NCBI GenBank assembly: GCA_964403075.1
Contig: CAYOEV010000004.1
Coordinates: forward strand, 62,001-126,000
Length of the DNA stretch: 64,000 nt
DNA from: CAYOEV01 sp964403075
GTDB taxonomy: Bacteria; Bacteroidota; Bacteroidia; Cytophagales; Cyclobacteriaceae
Reading direction: 5' to 3'
The notes beneath the pieces were generated by a model, which was given only the letters and a program-made list of their open reading frames with translations, was not told where the DNA came from and searched no databases. The position numbers were made by a program, and so were the translations under genes. This document shows positions 54,730 through 63,878 of this stretch, piece by piece; positions within the stretch are counted from its first letter, which is position 1, and the number at the start of each line of letters is the position of its first letter.

Positions 54730-55383
54730 TCACACCATCATTTCAGGGACCTCTGGTGGAATGGTAAGGCGACCGGCGGTAGCTTTACGAATTTCCTCTA
54801 CACTTACGCCGGGGGCACGTTCCACCAAATGAAAGCCGTCTTCTTTTATTTCTATAAAAGCCAAATTGGAAACAATTTTATTTACACATCTCACTCCGGT
54901 AATGGGCAGGGTACACTCAGGTAAGAGCTTCGATTCGGCTGCGTGATTCGTATGCATCATGGCCACGATAATGTTTTCTGCCGAGGCCACGAGGTCCATG
55001 GCTCCACCCATTCCTTTGACCATCTTTCCGGGTATTTTCCAATTAGCGATGTCGCCTTTTTCGGAAACCTCCATGGCACCTAGCACAGTAAGCTGCACGT
55101 GCTGGCCACGGATCATGGCAAAAGAGGTGGCTGAATCAAAAATGGAGGCCCCTGGTTGGGTGGTGACCGTTTGCTTACCAGCATTAATCAAATCTGCATC
55201 AACTTCATGTGCATATGGGAAACGCCCCATGCCCAATAGTCCGTTTTCTGACTGGAGCTCGACTTCAATATCATCGGGTATATAATTAGCTACCAAAGTA
55301 GGAATACCAATCCCCAAATTGATGTACCATCCATCCCGTAGTTCCCTGGCAATTCGCCGGGCTATTCCGTTTTTATCTAACAT
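54730..55383 (-). CDS. scoB: 3-oxoacid CoA-transferase subunit B
   Basis: 217 residues. Catalytic subunit of succinyl-CoA:3-ketoacid CoA-transferase; the active-site Glu lies in ENGLLGMG. GIPTLVANYI near the start is the expected nucleotide-like region. Gene order on this strand is BNR-protein, scoA, scoB, with an unusual 172-base gap between scoA and scoB. Confidence 0.93.
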   Translation of the reverse strand: MLDKNGIARRIARELRDGWYINLGIGIPTLVANYIPDDIEVELQSENGLLGMGRFPYAHEVDADLINAGKQTVTTQPGASIFDSATSFAMIRGQHVQLTVLGAMEVSEKGDIANWKIPGKMVKGMGGAMDLVASAENIIVAMMHTNHAAESKLLPECTLPITGVRCVNKIVSNLAFIEIKEDGFHLVERAPGVSVEEIRKATAGRLTIPPEVPEMMV

Positions 55384-55555
55384 GTCTCAAGGTACTAATT
55401 TTCATGGGCCAATAGCTGGGTTTCCGCTGTACAAGATAGCTTTCGTACAGATGTCATTTTAAGATCAATCAAACGATTTTCCAGAATAATATTCTACTTT
55501 CTGCACCCGTTGACCATGGGTGTAGTTGAACAAAAATATGCAGCATCATGTCTAT

Positions 55556-56254
55556 TTACCCTTCAGCTGTAATAGTCCTTTGCTCAATTCTTTTTTCATA
55601 GTTGTTGCCTTGAAAAATACGCTGTACGAAAATGCCGGGTGTGTGAATAAAATTGGGGTCCAATTCTCCTGGTGCCACGAGCTCTTCCACTTCTGCGATG
55701 GTCACTTTTCCAGCCATTGCCATGACAGGGTTAAAATTCCGGGCGGTGCCTTTATAAATCAGGTTACCGGCGGTGTCTCCTTTCCAGGCCTTCACTATGG
55801 CAAAGTCGGCGGTCAGGGCGTGCTCTAAAATGTGTGGTTTGCCGTTAAACTCCCGCACCTCTTTGCCTTCACCCACTTCGGTACCATAACCGGCAGGGGT
55901 AAAAAAAGCGGGAATACCGGCGCCACCGGCGCGGCAACGCTCAGCCAGAGAACCTTGGGGGATGAGATCTACCTCCAATTCTCCATTTAGCATTAAGCGT
56001 TCGAAAGTGGCATTTTCCCCCACGTAGGATGCGATCATTTTGCTGATCTGCTTTTTTTGAAGCAATAAGCCGAGGCCGAAATCGTCCACACCCGCATTGT
56101 TTGAAATGCATGTCAGCCCCTTTACTCCAGAGGCCTCGAGGGCGGCAATGCATTTTTCGGGTATTCCACATAAGCCAAATCCGCCCAGCATCAAGGTCAT
56201 GTGGTCACGGATGCCCTGAATGGCTTCGTTGGCGTCTTTAACTACTTTGTTCAT
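55556..56254 (-). CDS. scoA: 3-oxoacid CoA-transferase subunit A
   Basis: 232 residues from ATG 56254. CoA-binding motif GGFGLCGIPEKCI is near 24-36. The enzyme transfers CoA from succinyl-CoA to acetoacetate in ketone or amino-acid breakdown. An upstream start at 56284 is possible but would extend over the end of the BNR gene (stop at 56259). The gene begins 4 bases after that gene ends, so it is likely co-transcribed. Confidence 0.93.
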   Translation of the reverse strand: MNKVVKDANEAIQGIRDHMTLMLGGFGLCGIPEKCIAALEASGVKGLTCISNNAGVDDFGLGLLLQKKQISKMIASYVGENATFERLMLNGELEVDLIPQGSLAERCRAGGAGIPAFFTPAGYGTEVGEGKEVREFNGKPHILEHALTADFAIVKAWKGDTAGNLIYKGTARNFNPVMAMAGKVTIAEVEELVAPGELDPNFIHTPGIFVQRIFQGNNYEKRIEQRTITAEG

Positions 56255-56258
56255 TTGT

Positions 56259-59200
56259 TCATTTTTCAATCCATGGAGCCCCACTTGCCTGCAGTTGCAT
56301 GATAAGTGTGGTCATTTGCGTTTCCACTTTCGTCAATCCATCACCAATTTCTTCTAATTCCTTAGTGAGTAAATCTGCGACCGCTAAATGTGTGCCCGTG
56401 GGTCCGTAGGTAGAGTTGCTGACCCCCCGACTTAAGGCATTGAGCCGCTCTGCTGGCGTGGGTCGGGTCTTTTCGCCCAATGATTGCTTACTTTTCATTC
56501 CATTCATCCGTTCGCTTAGATCTAGCAGATTATCCCGTAGTTCCTGAACGCGTCCGCTAAAAGTCCCCGGTGCAGACTCTACATGATGCAGTGCTTTGTC
56601 TATGGCTTCCATGCTACCCATTGACCGGGTGAGTCGTGTACTCAGGGCGCCATGAGCCGAGACCAAATCTTCGTACCGGCGCCAAAATTTCTGCAGTTGC
56701 TGGTCATCTGCTCCTTCCAGTGCCCCTTCCCGCAATCGCTCCACTTCAAAAGTAACCGGTCCTGCAAGTTTGGCTACCTTTCCTTCGACCTGTTGGTAAA
56801 GCGTGGCCGAATAACTACCCGGTACCGCAAGCAGACCCGCCTCATCGGCACCCTTGCCTTCGTTGTCGATTGGCTGCGGCGAAGGGTAGCGAAGGTCCCA
56901 GGCCACCCGGTGAAACCCTTTTTCTGTCGGGCCGCTGATGCGGCGAATCACCTTCCCTTCGGCATTGGCCATGGCTAGCCATACGATGGGATCTTTTTCG
57001 TTTGCTTCGGCTTCAACAGCCTCCCAACCGGGAAAGCGTGCGTTGCCCGATTTTTCTTTTTCCTGTCGCAATTCCTTCTTTGTTTGCAGTCCGTCCTTCA
57101 AATAATAAGTCAGCACGGCACCAAAAGGTGGATTGTCTGCGACGAAATATTGATCGCCCTGTGAGCCCTTTTTGGATGAAAAATTCAGTAAAGGTCTGGG
57201 AATGTACCACCAGGCGTTACGTGTGTTGAACAAGGAAGCCGGTTGCTGAAGTGTGGATGCCTGCACGTCACGAAGGAAGGAGTAATCGTCCAGTATGTAA
57301 AAACCACGACCAAAGGATGCCGCGACCAAATCGTTTTCTCTACGCTGAATCGCCAGGTCTCGGAAACTAATGGTTGGCACATCCTTTTTAATTTGATGCC
57401 ACTGCCCGCCTCCATTAAGTGTAAAGTACAAACCAAATTCTGTAGCAAGAAACAGCAGGTCTTTCCGTTCGTGGTCCTGAACCAGACGCCAGACGAGCGT
57501 CTTGGTGGGCAGATTACCTTTAATGGCACTCCAGCTGCGTCCTTTATCGGTGCTTTTATACACGTAGGGTTGGTAATCACCATATTTATGATTGTCCAGA
57601 CACACATACACCGTGTTTTCATCAAACAGGTCAGCTTTGATGTCATTCACAAAGGCCGTAGGAGGTACATCCGGCATGGATCCCACCTCAATTTTTCTCC
57701 AGCTTTGGCCGTCGTTTTCGCTAACCTGAATCAGACCATCGTCTGTGCCTATGTACAAAAGACCGGCCTTTTTTGGTGATTCGGCTATCGAAGTAATGGT
57801 ATTGTAGTTGGACATGGCCAGCACATCCCAGGCGGCATCCCAGCTATATTGCGCCTGACCCATGATGGGAAGCGCCAGTCGCTCCTGGTCCCTGGTCAGA
57901 TCATCAGAGAGTGCCGTCCAGTTGTCTCCTCGATCCTCTGATTTCCAAAGACGTTGAGAGGCAAAATACAAACGTGTAGGTTTGTGAGGGCTCACCAGAA
58001 TGGGGGCATCCCAGTTGAAGCGTTCATAATCTTCTCCTGGTCCTGGCTGAGGCTGAATGTCGATGACCTCGCCCGTCGTCAAATCAATGCGCGACAGGTT
58101 TCCTTGCTGCCGCTCACCATACATGATGGCTGGGTTACCTGGTTCTGTTGCGGGCTGGTGACCGTCCCAATTCAATACAATCTTCCAATCGGCGTTTTGA
58201 ATGCCATGCACGTTGTCTGTTCTGGATGGCCCGCCCTGGGTGCTATTGTCCTGGGTGCCACCATACAGATTGTAAAAAGGTTTAGTGTCGTCTACTGCCA
58301 GTTTGTAGAATTGGGTAACAGGCAGGTTGGTGACGTATCGCCAGCTTTTGGTCAGGTCATAACTCTCATAAAGTCCACCATCTGTACCGACTAACACGTA
58401 GTTGGGGTCGGTTTTACTGAAATTGACCGAATGCTCGTCTCCATGTTTACTTTCGTTGTTCATTCGGTAAAAGGTTTTGCCATGGTCGTCCGAGATCAAC
58501 ATGGTGTTGTCTACGAGATAAAGCCGGCCTTCCTGATGAGGAGAGGCATACAATTCCTGGTAATAATGCGGACCCGTGGCTCCGGCAACGGCAGCTGATT
58601 GTTTGGCCCAGGATCCGCCGGCATCGTCTGACATAAAAACTCCCCCGGTTCTACGGTTCAGTTCGATGGCCGCATATATTCTGTCGGGATTTTGTGGAGA
58701 GATGGCTAGACCAATTTTTCCCATCTCTTCCTTTGGCAGACCTGTCAGGAGCTGGGTCCAGGTTTGTCCACCATCATAGCTTTTATGGATACCACTGCCT
58801 GGGCCACCGCCCATGTAGGCAGCTACCGTTCGATGACGCTGCCAGGTCGCGGCGTATACGATGTCTGGATTTCGAGGATCGTATGCAATGTCTGTGACCC
58901 CAACCCATTCGTTGTTGCCCAGTGTTTTTGTCCAACTTTTGCCACCGTCTGTAGACCGGTAAAAGCCCCGGTCTCCACCCTTAGACCAAAGTGGTCCTTG
59001 CGCGGCCACCCAGATGGTATTGGGATTTACGGGGTGAATAATGATTTTGGATACGTGCTCAGAATTTGGTAAACCCATGTTGGTCCATGTTTGTCCACCA
59101 TCCCGGCTTCGGTACACACCATCTCCAAAGCTCATGTGTCTGCCGCCAACATTCTCGCCAGTACCTACCCAGACTTCTTCCGGCCTGTGAGGGTTGATCG

Positions 59201-59513
59201 CCACACAGCCAATGGAGTAGACCGATTGGTCGTCGAATAGAGGCTCCCAGATGGTACCTCGGTTCACGGTTTTCCATACGCCTCCCGAGGCGACACCTAC
59301 ATACCATATGGATTCATTGGTTGGATGAATGGCCACATCCGCGATACGCCCTGACATGAAGGCTGGTCCGATGTTACGCATGCCCAAGTTACTGAAGGCA
59401 CCATTTTTGGGAGGGGGTGTGGACGAATTGGAAGATCGCTTTCGTTGCGCGGATGCATCCAGGCAGCTGAGTAGCAAAATACCTAGAAAAATGCCGGAGT
59501 ATCGAAGATTCAT
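56259..59513 (-). CDS. Exported BNR/Asp-box repeat protein (VPS10/sortilin-like)
   Basis: 1084 residues with a signal peptide (about 1-22, DASAQ). More than eight Asp-box motifs (SxDxGxTW type: SRDGGQTW, STDGGKSW, SYDGGQTW, SEDRGDNW, STDKGRSW) are spread over the first 700 residues, making two beta-propellers. The C-terminal part is helical. Such proteins are often called glycosyl hydrolases, but there is no sialidase or hydrolase active-site pattern, and the VPS10/sortilin-like propeller name fits better. Its link to the CoA-transferase genes is only by proximity. Confidence 0.82.
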   Translation of the reverse strand: MNLRYSGIFLGILLLSCLDASAQRKRSSNSSTPPPKNGAFSNLGMRNIGPAFMSGRIADVAIHPTNESIWYVGVASGGVWKTVNRGTIWEPLFDDQSVYSIGCVAINPHRPEEVWVGTGENVGGRHMSFGDGVYRSRDGGQTWTNMGLPNSEHVSKIIIHPVNPNTIWVAAQGPLWSKGGDRGFYRSTDGGKSWTKTLGNNEWVGVTDIAYDPRNPDIVYAATWQRHRTVAAYMGGGPGSGIHKSYDGGQTWTQLLTGLPKEEMGKIGLAISPQNPDRIYAAIELNRRTGGVFMSDDAGGSWAKQSAAVAGATGPHYYQELYASPHQEGRLYLVDNTMLISDDHGKTFYRMNNESKHGDEHSVNFSKTDPNYVLVGTDGGLYESYDLTKSWRYVTNLPVTQFYKLAVDDTKPFYNLYGGTQDNSTQGGPSRTDNVHGIQNADWKIVLNWDGHQPATEPGNPAIMYGERQQGNLSRIDLTTGEVIDIQPQPGPGEDYERFNWDAPILVSPHKPTRLYFASQRLWKSEDRGDNWTALSDDLTRDQERLALPIMGQAQYSWDAAWDVLAMSNYNTITSIAESPKKAGLLYIGTDDGLIQVSENDGQSWRKIEVGSMPDVPPTAFVNDIKADLFDENTVYVCLDNHKYGDYQPYVYKSTDKGRSWSAIKGNLPTKTLVWRLVQDHERKDLLFLATEFGLYFTLNGGGQWHQIKKDVPTISFRDLAIQRRENDLVAASFGRGFYILDDYSFLRDVQASTLQQPASLFNTRNAWWYIPRPLLNFSSKKGSQGDQYFVADNPPFGAVLTYYLKDGLQTKKELRQEKEKSGNARFPGWEAVEAEANEKDPIVWLAMANAEGKVIRRISGPTEKGFHRVAWDLRYPSPQPIDNEGKGADEAGLLAVPGSYSATLYQQVEGKVAKLAGPVTFEVERLREGALEGADDQQLQKFWRRYEDLVSAHGALSTRLTRSMGSMEAIDKALHHVESAPGTFSGRVQELRDNLLDLSERMNGMKSKQSLGEKTRPTPAERLNALSRGVSNSTYGPTGTHLAVADLLTKELEEIGDGLTKVETQMTTLIMQLQASGAPWIEK

Positions 59514-59636
59514 GTGGTTTACGTTTTTGGTAAGATCGAAAATAATTCATTTTCGCTTAATGGTTCGTTGAAGTAGGAATCAATCATCTGAATCTTAATG
59601 TTTCCAACTTTGGGTTGAAAGTAAACGCTTAGCTAA

Positions 59637-60701
59637 ATGAAGTATGGGTTATTAATTCTAGTATCGTTTTGTGCATCTTTATCCATTGCACAAGAACCAC
59701 CTAAAAACATCATTTTAATGATTGGAGACGGCATGGGGTTGCAGCAAATTAGTGCGGCCATGTACCAATCTGATCACCAATTGAACCTCGAGCGATTTCA
59801 GCATATTGGTATCATCAAGACAAATTCGGCTAAGGAAAAGGTAACTGATAGTGCTGCCGGTGCCACAGCTTTCGCATCCGGCGTTAAGACTTACAATGGT
59901 GCCGTTGGCCTTGATGTAGATGGGGAGCCTGTGCCCACGGTTTTGGAATATGTGGAGGATTTGGGGTGGGCTACTGGAGTTATCGCCACTTCATCTGTCA
60001 CGCATGCCACACCGGCCTGTTTTTATGCGCACCAGCCAGTCCGAAAAATGGAGGAGGAGATTGCGCTGGATTTGGTGCGCGCTGAGGTGGACTTCATCGC
60101 CGGAGGGGGTTTACAGTTTTTTCAAAAAAGAGCGGATGGGCAGGATCTCCTGGCCACATTTAAAAATAACGGCTATCAGGTGTCTACAGCCGCTGACGAA
60201 ACTTTTGAAAAAGTAAAGAAACAATTTATCTATCTGGGTGCGGACAAAGGGATGGATCCGGTATTGAAAGGGCGTGGAGATTTTCTTCCCAAGGCTACCG
60301 TCGCGGCGCTGGATCAGCTATCTAAAAATCGAAAAGGTTTTTTCCTAATGGTGGAAGGATCTCAAATTGACTGGGGTGGACATGCCAATGACCTGGACTA
60401 TGTGACCTCCGAGTTGTATGATTTTGACCGAACGATAGGAAAGGTCTTGGATTGGGCCGCGGCCGATGGCGAGACCCTGGTCATTGTAACGGCAGACCAC
60501 GAGACGGGCGGATTGACATTGCCGGGCACTAAAAATTACGAGGAAATCAAATACGAGTTTTCGACAGGAGGACATACTGCTTCGATGGTTCCGGTATTTG
60601 CCTTTGGTCCGGGGGCCGAAGCCTTCCAGGGAATTTATGAAAATACGGGCATCTACAAAAAAATACGGGCATCCATTGGCGGTGATGGACAGTTGAAATA
60701 G
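59637..60701 (+). CDS. phoA: Alkaline phosphatase, periplasmic
   Basis: 354 residues with a signal peptide (about 1-18, SIAQ). Active-site Ser72 (TDSAAGATAFASG) and metal-binding Asp31 (GDGMG). Other ligands are in EGSQIDWGGHAND, TADHETGGL and GHTASMVPVFAFG. It releases phosphate from organic monoesters. It is followed closely by a sensor kinase gene (36 bases), so the pair may share transcription. No Pho box seen. Confidence 0.92.
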   Translation: MKYGLLILVSFCASLSIAQEPPKNIILMIGDGMGLQQISAAMYQSDHQLNLERFQHIGIIKTNSAKEKVTDSAAGATAFASGVKTYNGAVGLDVDGEPVPTVLEYVEDLGWATGVIATSSVTHATPACFYAHQPVRKMEEEIALDLVRAEVDFIAGGGLQFFQKRADGQDLLATFKNNGYQVSTAADETFEKVKKQFIYLGADKGMDPVLKGRGDFLPKATVAALDQLSKNRKGFFLMVEGSQIDWGGHANDLDYVTSELYDFDRTIGKVLDWAAADGETLVIVTADHETGGLTLPGTKNYEEIKYEFSTGGHTASMVPVFAFGPGAEAFQGIYENTGIYKKIRASIGGDGQLK

Positions 60702-60737
60702 TTTTTTTTCACTAGCTTTATTTTACAATTGTAAAGT

Positions 60738-62828
60738 TTGCGTTTTTTTCTCACCACCTTCTTTTCATGGTTATTATTTTCCTTAATCTGCCAGGGTCAG
60801 GGTTGGTCTGTGGAAGAGAATTTAGCATCCAAAGAAGAAATTACGCGCTTTGTGCGCATGTATTGGGACGACGCAGACTCGCTGGATTTTGAGCAGGCCA
60901 AGGATTCACTTTCTAAAAGACCCGAGGGGCTAATTGTAGATTGGAACAAAGGTTATGGTATTTACTGGGTAGCCCTTACCGTTCAGAATCCAACCTCCCA
61001 TGCCGTTTCTTTCTACCTGAATGCCCCACATTCCTATTACCGTAAAGAATATGTGCTAGTCAATGAGGAAGGTCGGGAAATTCCGGGTGCTTTCCCATTG
61101 CCTTTGGTGTTGCTGGAGTCCCATGCACTTCGTAAGGTGTATCCCATTCACTTGAATCCGGGGGAGCAACGGACGGTTTTTGGCCGAATAACGGATATAG
61201 GTATGCTACCGGATGCGTTTCACGTGTATGCACTGGATAAGGAAGAAGTAGAATGGTTGGACCGCACCACCATGATCCTGATGGCCATCTTACTGGGGGC
61301 CCTGTCTACTTTGATCCTGTATACCTTCTCTATTTACTGGTACACCGATGACATTTCTTACGGTTACTACCTGATGTTCACCCTAAGTATTGTGCTATAT
61401 GTGGTGGCCATGGAAGATTACTTTAATCGAATTTTCCCAGAGTGGCCGATTCTGGATACCATAACCATCATGAATAATTTCAGCATTGCAGGCATTTGGT
61501 ATTTCGGCTTGAAGTTTGCGCAATCTTTCAATGATTCCTATCGTCACCTGCGATCCAATACTTACTTCGATGCGCAGATTTGGCCCATTCTCATTTTACT
61601 CCTGTTGGGGGCACACACCCATTTGGCCATTCACATGGGGTGGTCTTTTCGTTTACCGTTAGGTGTTATAAATACGTTATTTAATCTCTATTCTCTACTC
61701 CATTTTTTCAATATGCTTTGGGTGGGCGTGGCGGTCTACCGTGTCACCAAAAACGTGGATAGCTATAGATTCCTACTGATCCAAGGCTTTTTGTTGTTGG
61801 TGGTTGTCTTATACATATTACCGACGCCGTTCATGGGTCTGTTTGAAGGGAATTTTTGGACCAAAACTCTGAATAGGGTAGGTATCGTATTACAGATGAT
61901 CTTTTTTGCAGTAGCACTTGCCAACAGGATCAATAGGCTGAAGCAGGAGCGTGAAATGGTGTTGGAGGAAAATGTGAAGCTGGTAAAGGAACAAAATGAA
62001 AAATTGGAAGAAAACATCCGCCTACGCACCCGACGTCTGCAGTACCAGCATGACCAGCTCAATCAGAAAAATATGGAGTTGGAGTCTGCGCTGAATAGAC
62101 TGGAAAAAACCAAAAACCGATTTGTTCAGGTAGAAAAGATGGCCTCTTTGGGTGTGTTGACTGCGGGTATCGGCCATGAGATAAACAATCCGCTCAATTT
62201 TATTGAACACGGCACCAATGAACTGAAAAATAAGGCGAAGAAGAGCGGAATCATGGCTTACCAAGACATGCAACCATTTTTTCAAATTATCCAGGAGGGC
62301 ATCCATCGGGTAAATAACATTGTAAAGAGTCTCTCTCATTTCAGTCGAACCAAAAGCGCCAAAGAGGAGCTTTTCGATGTTCGTGAAGTAATCGACAACT
62401 GTCTCACGATTCTTCATAACAGGTATAAACAAAAAGTCGACTTGATTAAGGATTTTGATGAAGTCCCCTTGATGGTAAAAGGCTCAGAGGGTCGTTTACA
62501 TCAGGCTTTTTTAAATATTTTGGCGAATGCAGAACAGGCCATTGAGGCACGCGGAGAAGTGAAGATTCGCGCCCGTCGCCAGGATGGTCTTGTGGAAGTA
62601 GCCATACAGGATTCAGGAATGGGCATCGATGCGGAGCACCTGTCACGGATACAAGATCCTTTTTTTACCACGAAGCCTCCCGGGGTGGGTACGGGGCTTG
62701 GGCTATACATTACCAGCTCGGTGATAGAGGAGCACAACGGTCAGATTGAATTCAATTCTCAACTGGGACAAGGAACCACAGTGATCGTCACGCTGCCTGC
62801 CCAGATTATGGAAGGAACACCCACCTAG
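60738..62828 (+). CDS. 7TM-DISM sensor histidine kinase
   Basis: 696 residues, TTG start forced by an in-frame stop two codons upstream. Signal-like helix (about 1-21), a 7TMR-DISMED2-type extracellular domain (about 25-165), seven membrane helices (about 178-395), a coiled coil (about 398-460), and a histidine kinase core with His480 (GIGHEINNPLNF) and an ATPase domain (NILANAEQAI, DSGMGID, GTGLGLYITSSVI). These proteins sense extracellular small molecules, often carbohydrates. There is no adjacent regulator. Confidence 0.92.
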   Translation: MRFFLTTFFSWLLFSLICQGQGWSVEENLASKEEITRFVRMYWDDADSLDFEQAKDSLSKRPEGLIVDWNKGYGIYWVALTVQNPTSHAVSFYLNAPHSYYRKEYVLVNEEGREIPGAFPLPLVLLESHALRKVYPIHLNPGEQRTVFGRITDIGMLPDAFHVYALDKEEVEWLDRTTMILMAILLGALSTLILYTFSIYWYTDDISYGYYLMFTLSIVLYVVAMEDYFNRIFPEWPILDTITIMNNFSIAGIWYFGLKFAQSFNDSYRHLRSNTYFDAQIWPILILLLLGAHTHLAIHMGWSFRLPLGVINTLFNLYSLLHFFNMLWVGVAVYRVTKNVDSYRFLLIQGFLLLVVVLYILPTPFMGLFEGNFWTKTLNRVGIVLQMIFFAVALANRINRLKQEREMVLEENVKLVKEQNEKLEENIRLRTRRLQYQHDQLNQKNMELESALNRLEKTKNRFVQVEKMASLGVLTAGIGHEINNPLNFIEHGTNELKNKAKKSGIMAYQDMQPFFQIIQEGIHRVNNIVKSLSHFSRTKSAKEELFDVREVIDNCLTILHNRYKQKVDLIKDFDEVPLMVKGSEGRLHQAFLNILANAEQAIEARGEVKIRARRQDGLVEVAIQDSGMGIDAEHLSRIQDPFFTTKPPGVGTGLGLYITSSVIEEHNGQIEFNSQLGQGTTVIVTLPAQIMEGTPT

Positions 62829-62838
62829 CATTCAGCTT

Positions 62839-63180
62839 ATGACCAAAATCCGCTTGATTAAAATCAAATGCGCCGTACCCGACGAAAGTGATAAGGATGA
62901 AATGTATCTGAAATACGGGGACAAGCAGATTTGGCCAACAGCGCATCGCTTTTTCCGGATGGATGTAGATGACGAGGTAAAAATAAATCTGGAGCTTCAA
63001 GTGGCCCTGGGTTGGGTGGCCATTGAATTGTGGGATTTTGATTATTTATCGGCCAACGACCATTTGGGGACCTTCAATTTCAAAGTAGATACCGAGATCG
63101 GTAAATATTCCTGTTCGATGGAACCGAATACTGCCAAAACCCGGCGCGCCAGTTACTATTTGGAGTGGGAGATTGTGTAG
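62839..63180 (+). CDS. Small protein of unknown function
   Basis: 113 residues, no signal peptide. It has an alternating strand pattern typical of a small beta-sandwich (IRLIKIKCAVPDES, VKINLELQVALGWVAIELWDFD, HLGTFNFKVDTEIG), C2-like in style. It begins 10 bases after the kinase stop, so it could be co-transcribed. No known family. Confidence 0.6.
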   Translation: MTKIRLIKIKCAVPDESDKDEMYLKYGDKQIWPTAHRFFRMDVDDEVKINLELQVALGWVAIELWDFDYLSANDHLGTFNFKVDTEIGKYSCSMEPNTAKTRRASYYLEWEIV

Positions 63181-63327
63181 ACACCAGTGGCATTTAACAG
63201 TTTTTACGGATGTGTCGCAGCAATTGCTCTGTCCTGACCAGGGTTGATGGTTGTTGAATCACGCCGTTCATTGTCAGTCGAAAGTTTCACTTTTGCTGTC
63301 AACACTTTCGTGTCTAAACAAAAGAAC

Positions 63328-63358
63328 AAGCCGCGATCTTGGGAGGACGCGCGGCTTT
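63328..63358 (+). terminator. Possible terminator hairpin
   Basis: Eight-pair GC-rich stem (63328-63335 with 63350-63357), but the loop is 14 bases and the T-run is short (TTTATT). It lies 148 bases after the stop of the small protein gene. Weak candidate. Confidence 0.35.
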
Positions 63359-63380
63359 ATTCTAAAACTCCAACCTAACC

Positions 63381-63482
63381 TTAAAACTGAATACAATACA
63401 GGTAGTCTGGGAAAAACCCTATCTGGTCTACAAGATTTAATTCATCGATGACTCTTTTGTAACGATGAATGAATTCTGACGA
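63381..63482 (-). pseudogene. Decayed C-terminus of the gene family at the window edge
   Basis: Read on the minus strand this gives 33 residues ending in a TAA at 63381 (…DQIGFFPDYLYCIQF). It aligns without gaps to the end of the partial gene at 63879-64000, with 23 of 33 residues identical by hand count. The similarity stops near 63482, so only a remnant of a paralogue remains. Confidence 0.7.
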
Positions 63483-63509
63483 TATGTGACGTTTTGAGGT
63501 CGATGTAGA

Positions 63510-63764
63510 ATGGGGAAATACTTTCTGTTAAGCGCTGTTGACGTGCACAAAAAATTTAACTCTCCCACCGGACATAGTTGCTCCATCTTTCACAAATGGA
63601 AGTCAACCGTTCGTCAGAACGAGGGGTTGAAAAATCAGCACATCCATACCAAGTTTGAAGTGTTGCGAAACCAGATGAGCCCATATTCTTTACTCAATTC
63701 GCTGAATACGCTTACCACGCTGCCTGCTGATACATCGATAGACGCAATGCATCGCCTTACCTAA
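63510..63764 (+). pseudogene. Remnant of a LytS-type histidine kinase
   Basis: The open frame contains LKNQHIHTKFEVLRNQMSP followed by YSLLNSLNTLTTL, matching the region around the phospho-acceptor of LytS-like kinases (compare KSQVNPHFLFNNF in the intact copy). The acceptor His is Tyr (about codon 59). The ATPase domain and membrane helices are absent, and the frame stops at 63764. This looks like decay, not a working kinase. The part before codon 25 does not resemble anything. Confidence 0.7.
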
Positions 63765-63878
63765 GAGAATGTTGTTTATAGTCCCCAAACCCCGGTCTAC
63801 AGACGATGTGGAGTAAGGGACTAAAGTCCTGCAGAACATTGGCAGCACTTACTTTTTAACATCTTTATCAAACAGAGT

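Larger units (their letters stand above)
63181..63878. other. 698-base region with gene remnants
   Basis: Between the small protein gene and the truncated gene at the window edge. It contains a hairpin (63328-63358), a remnant of a protein C-terminus (63381-63482, minus) and a broken kinase fragment (63510-63764, plus). I see no intact gene here. Confidence 0.6.

Noticed and set aside
56259..59513. Annotation of the BNR protein as a glycosyl hydrolase
   Set aside because: Asp-boxes are structural and no sialidase active-site pattern is visible; a propeller protein is a safer description.
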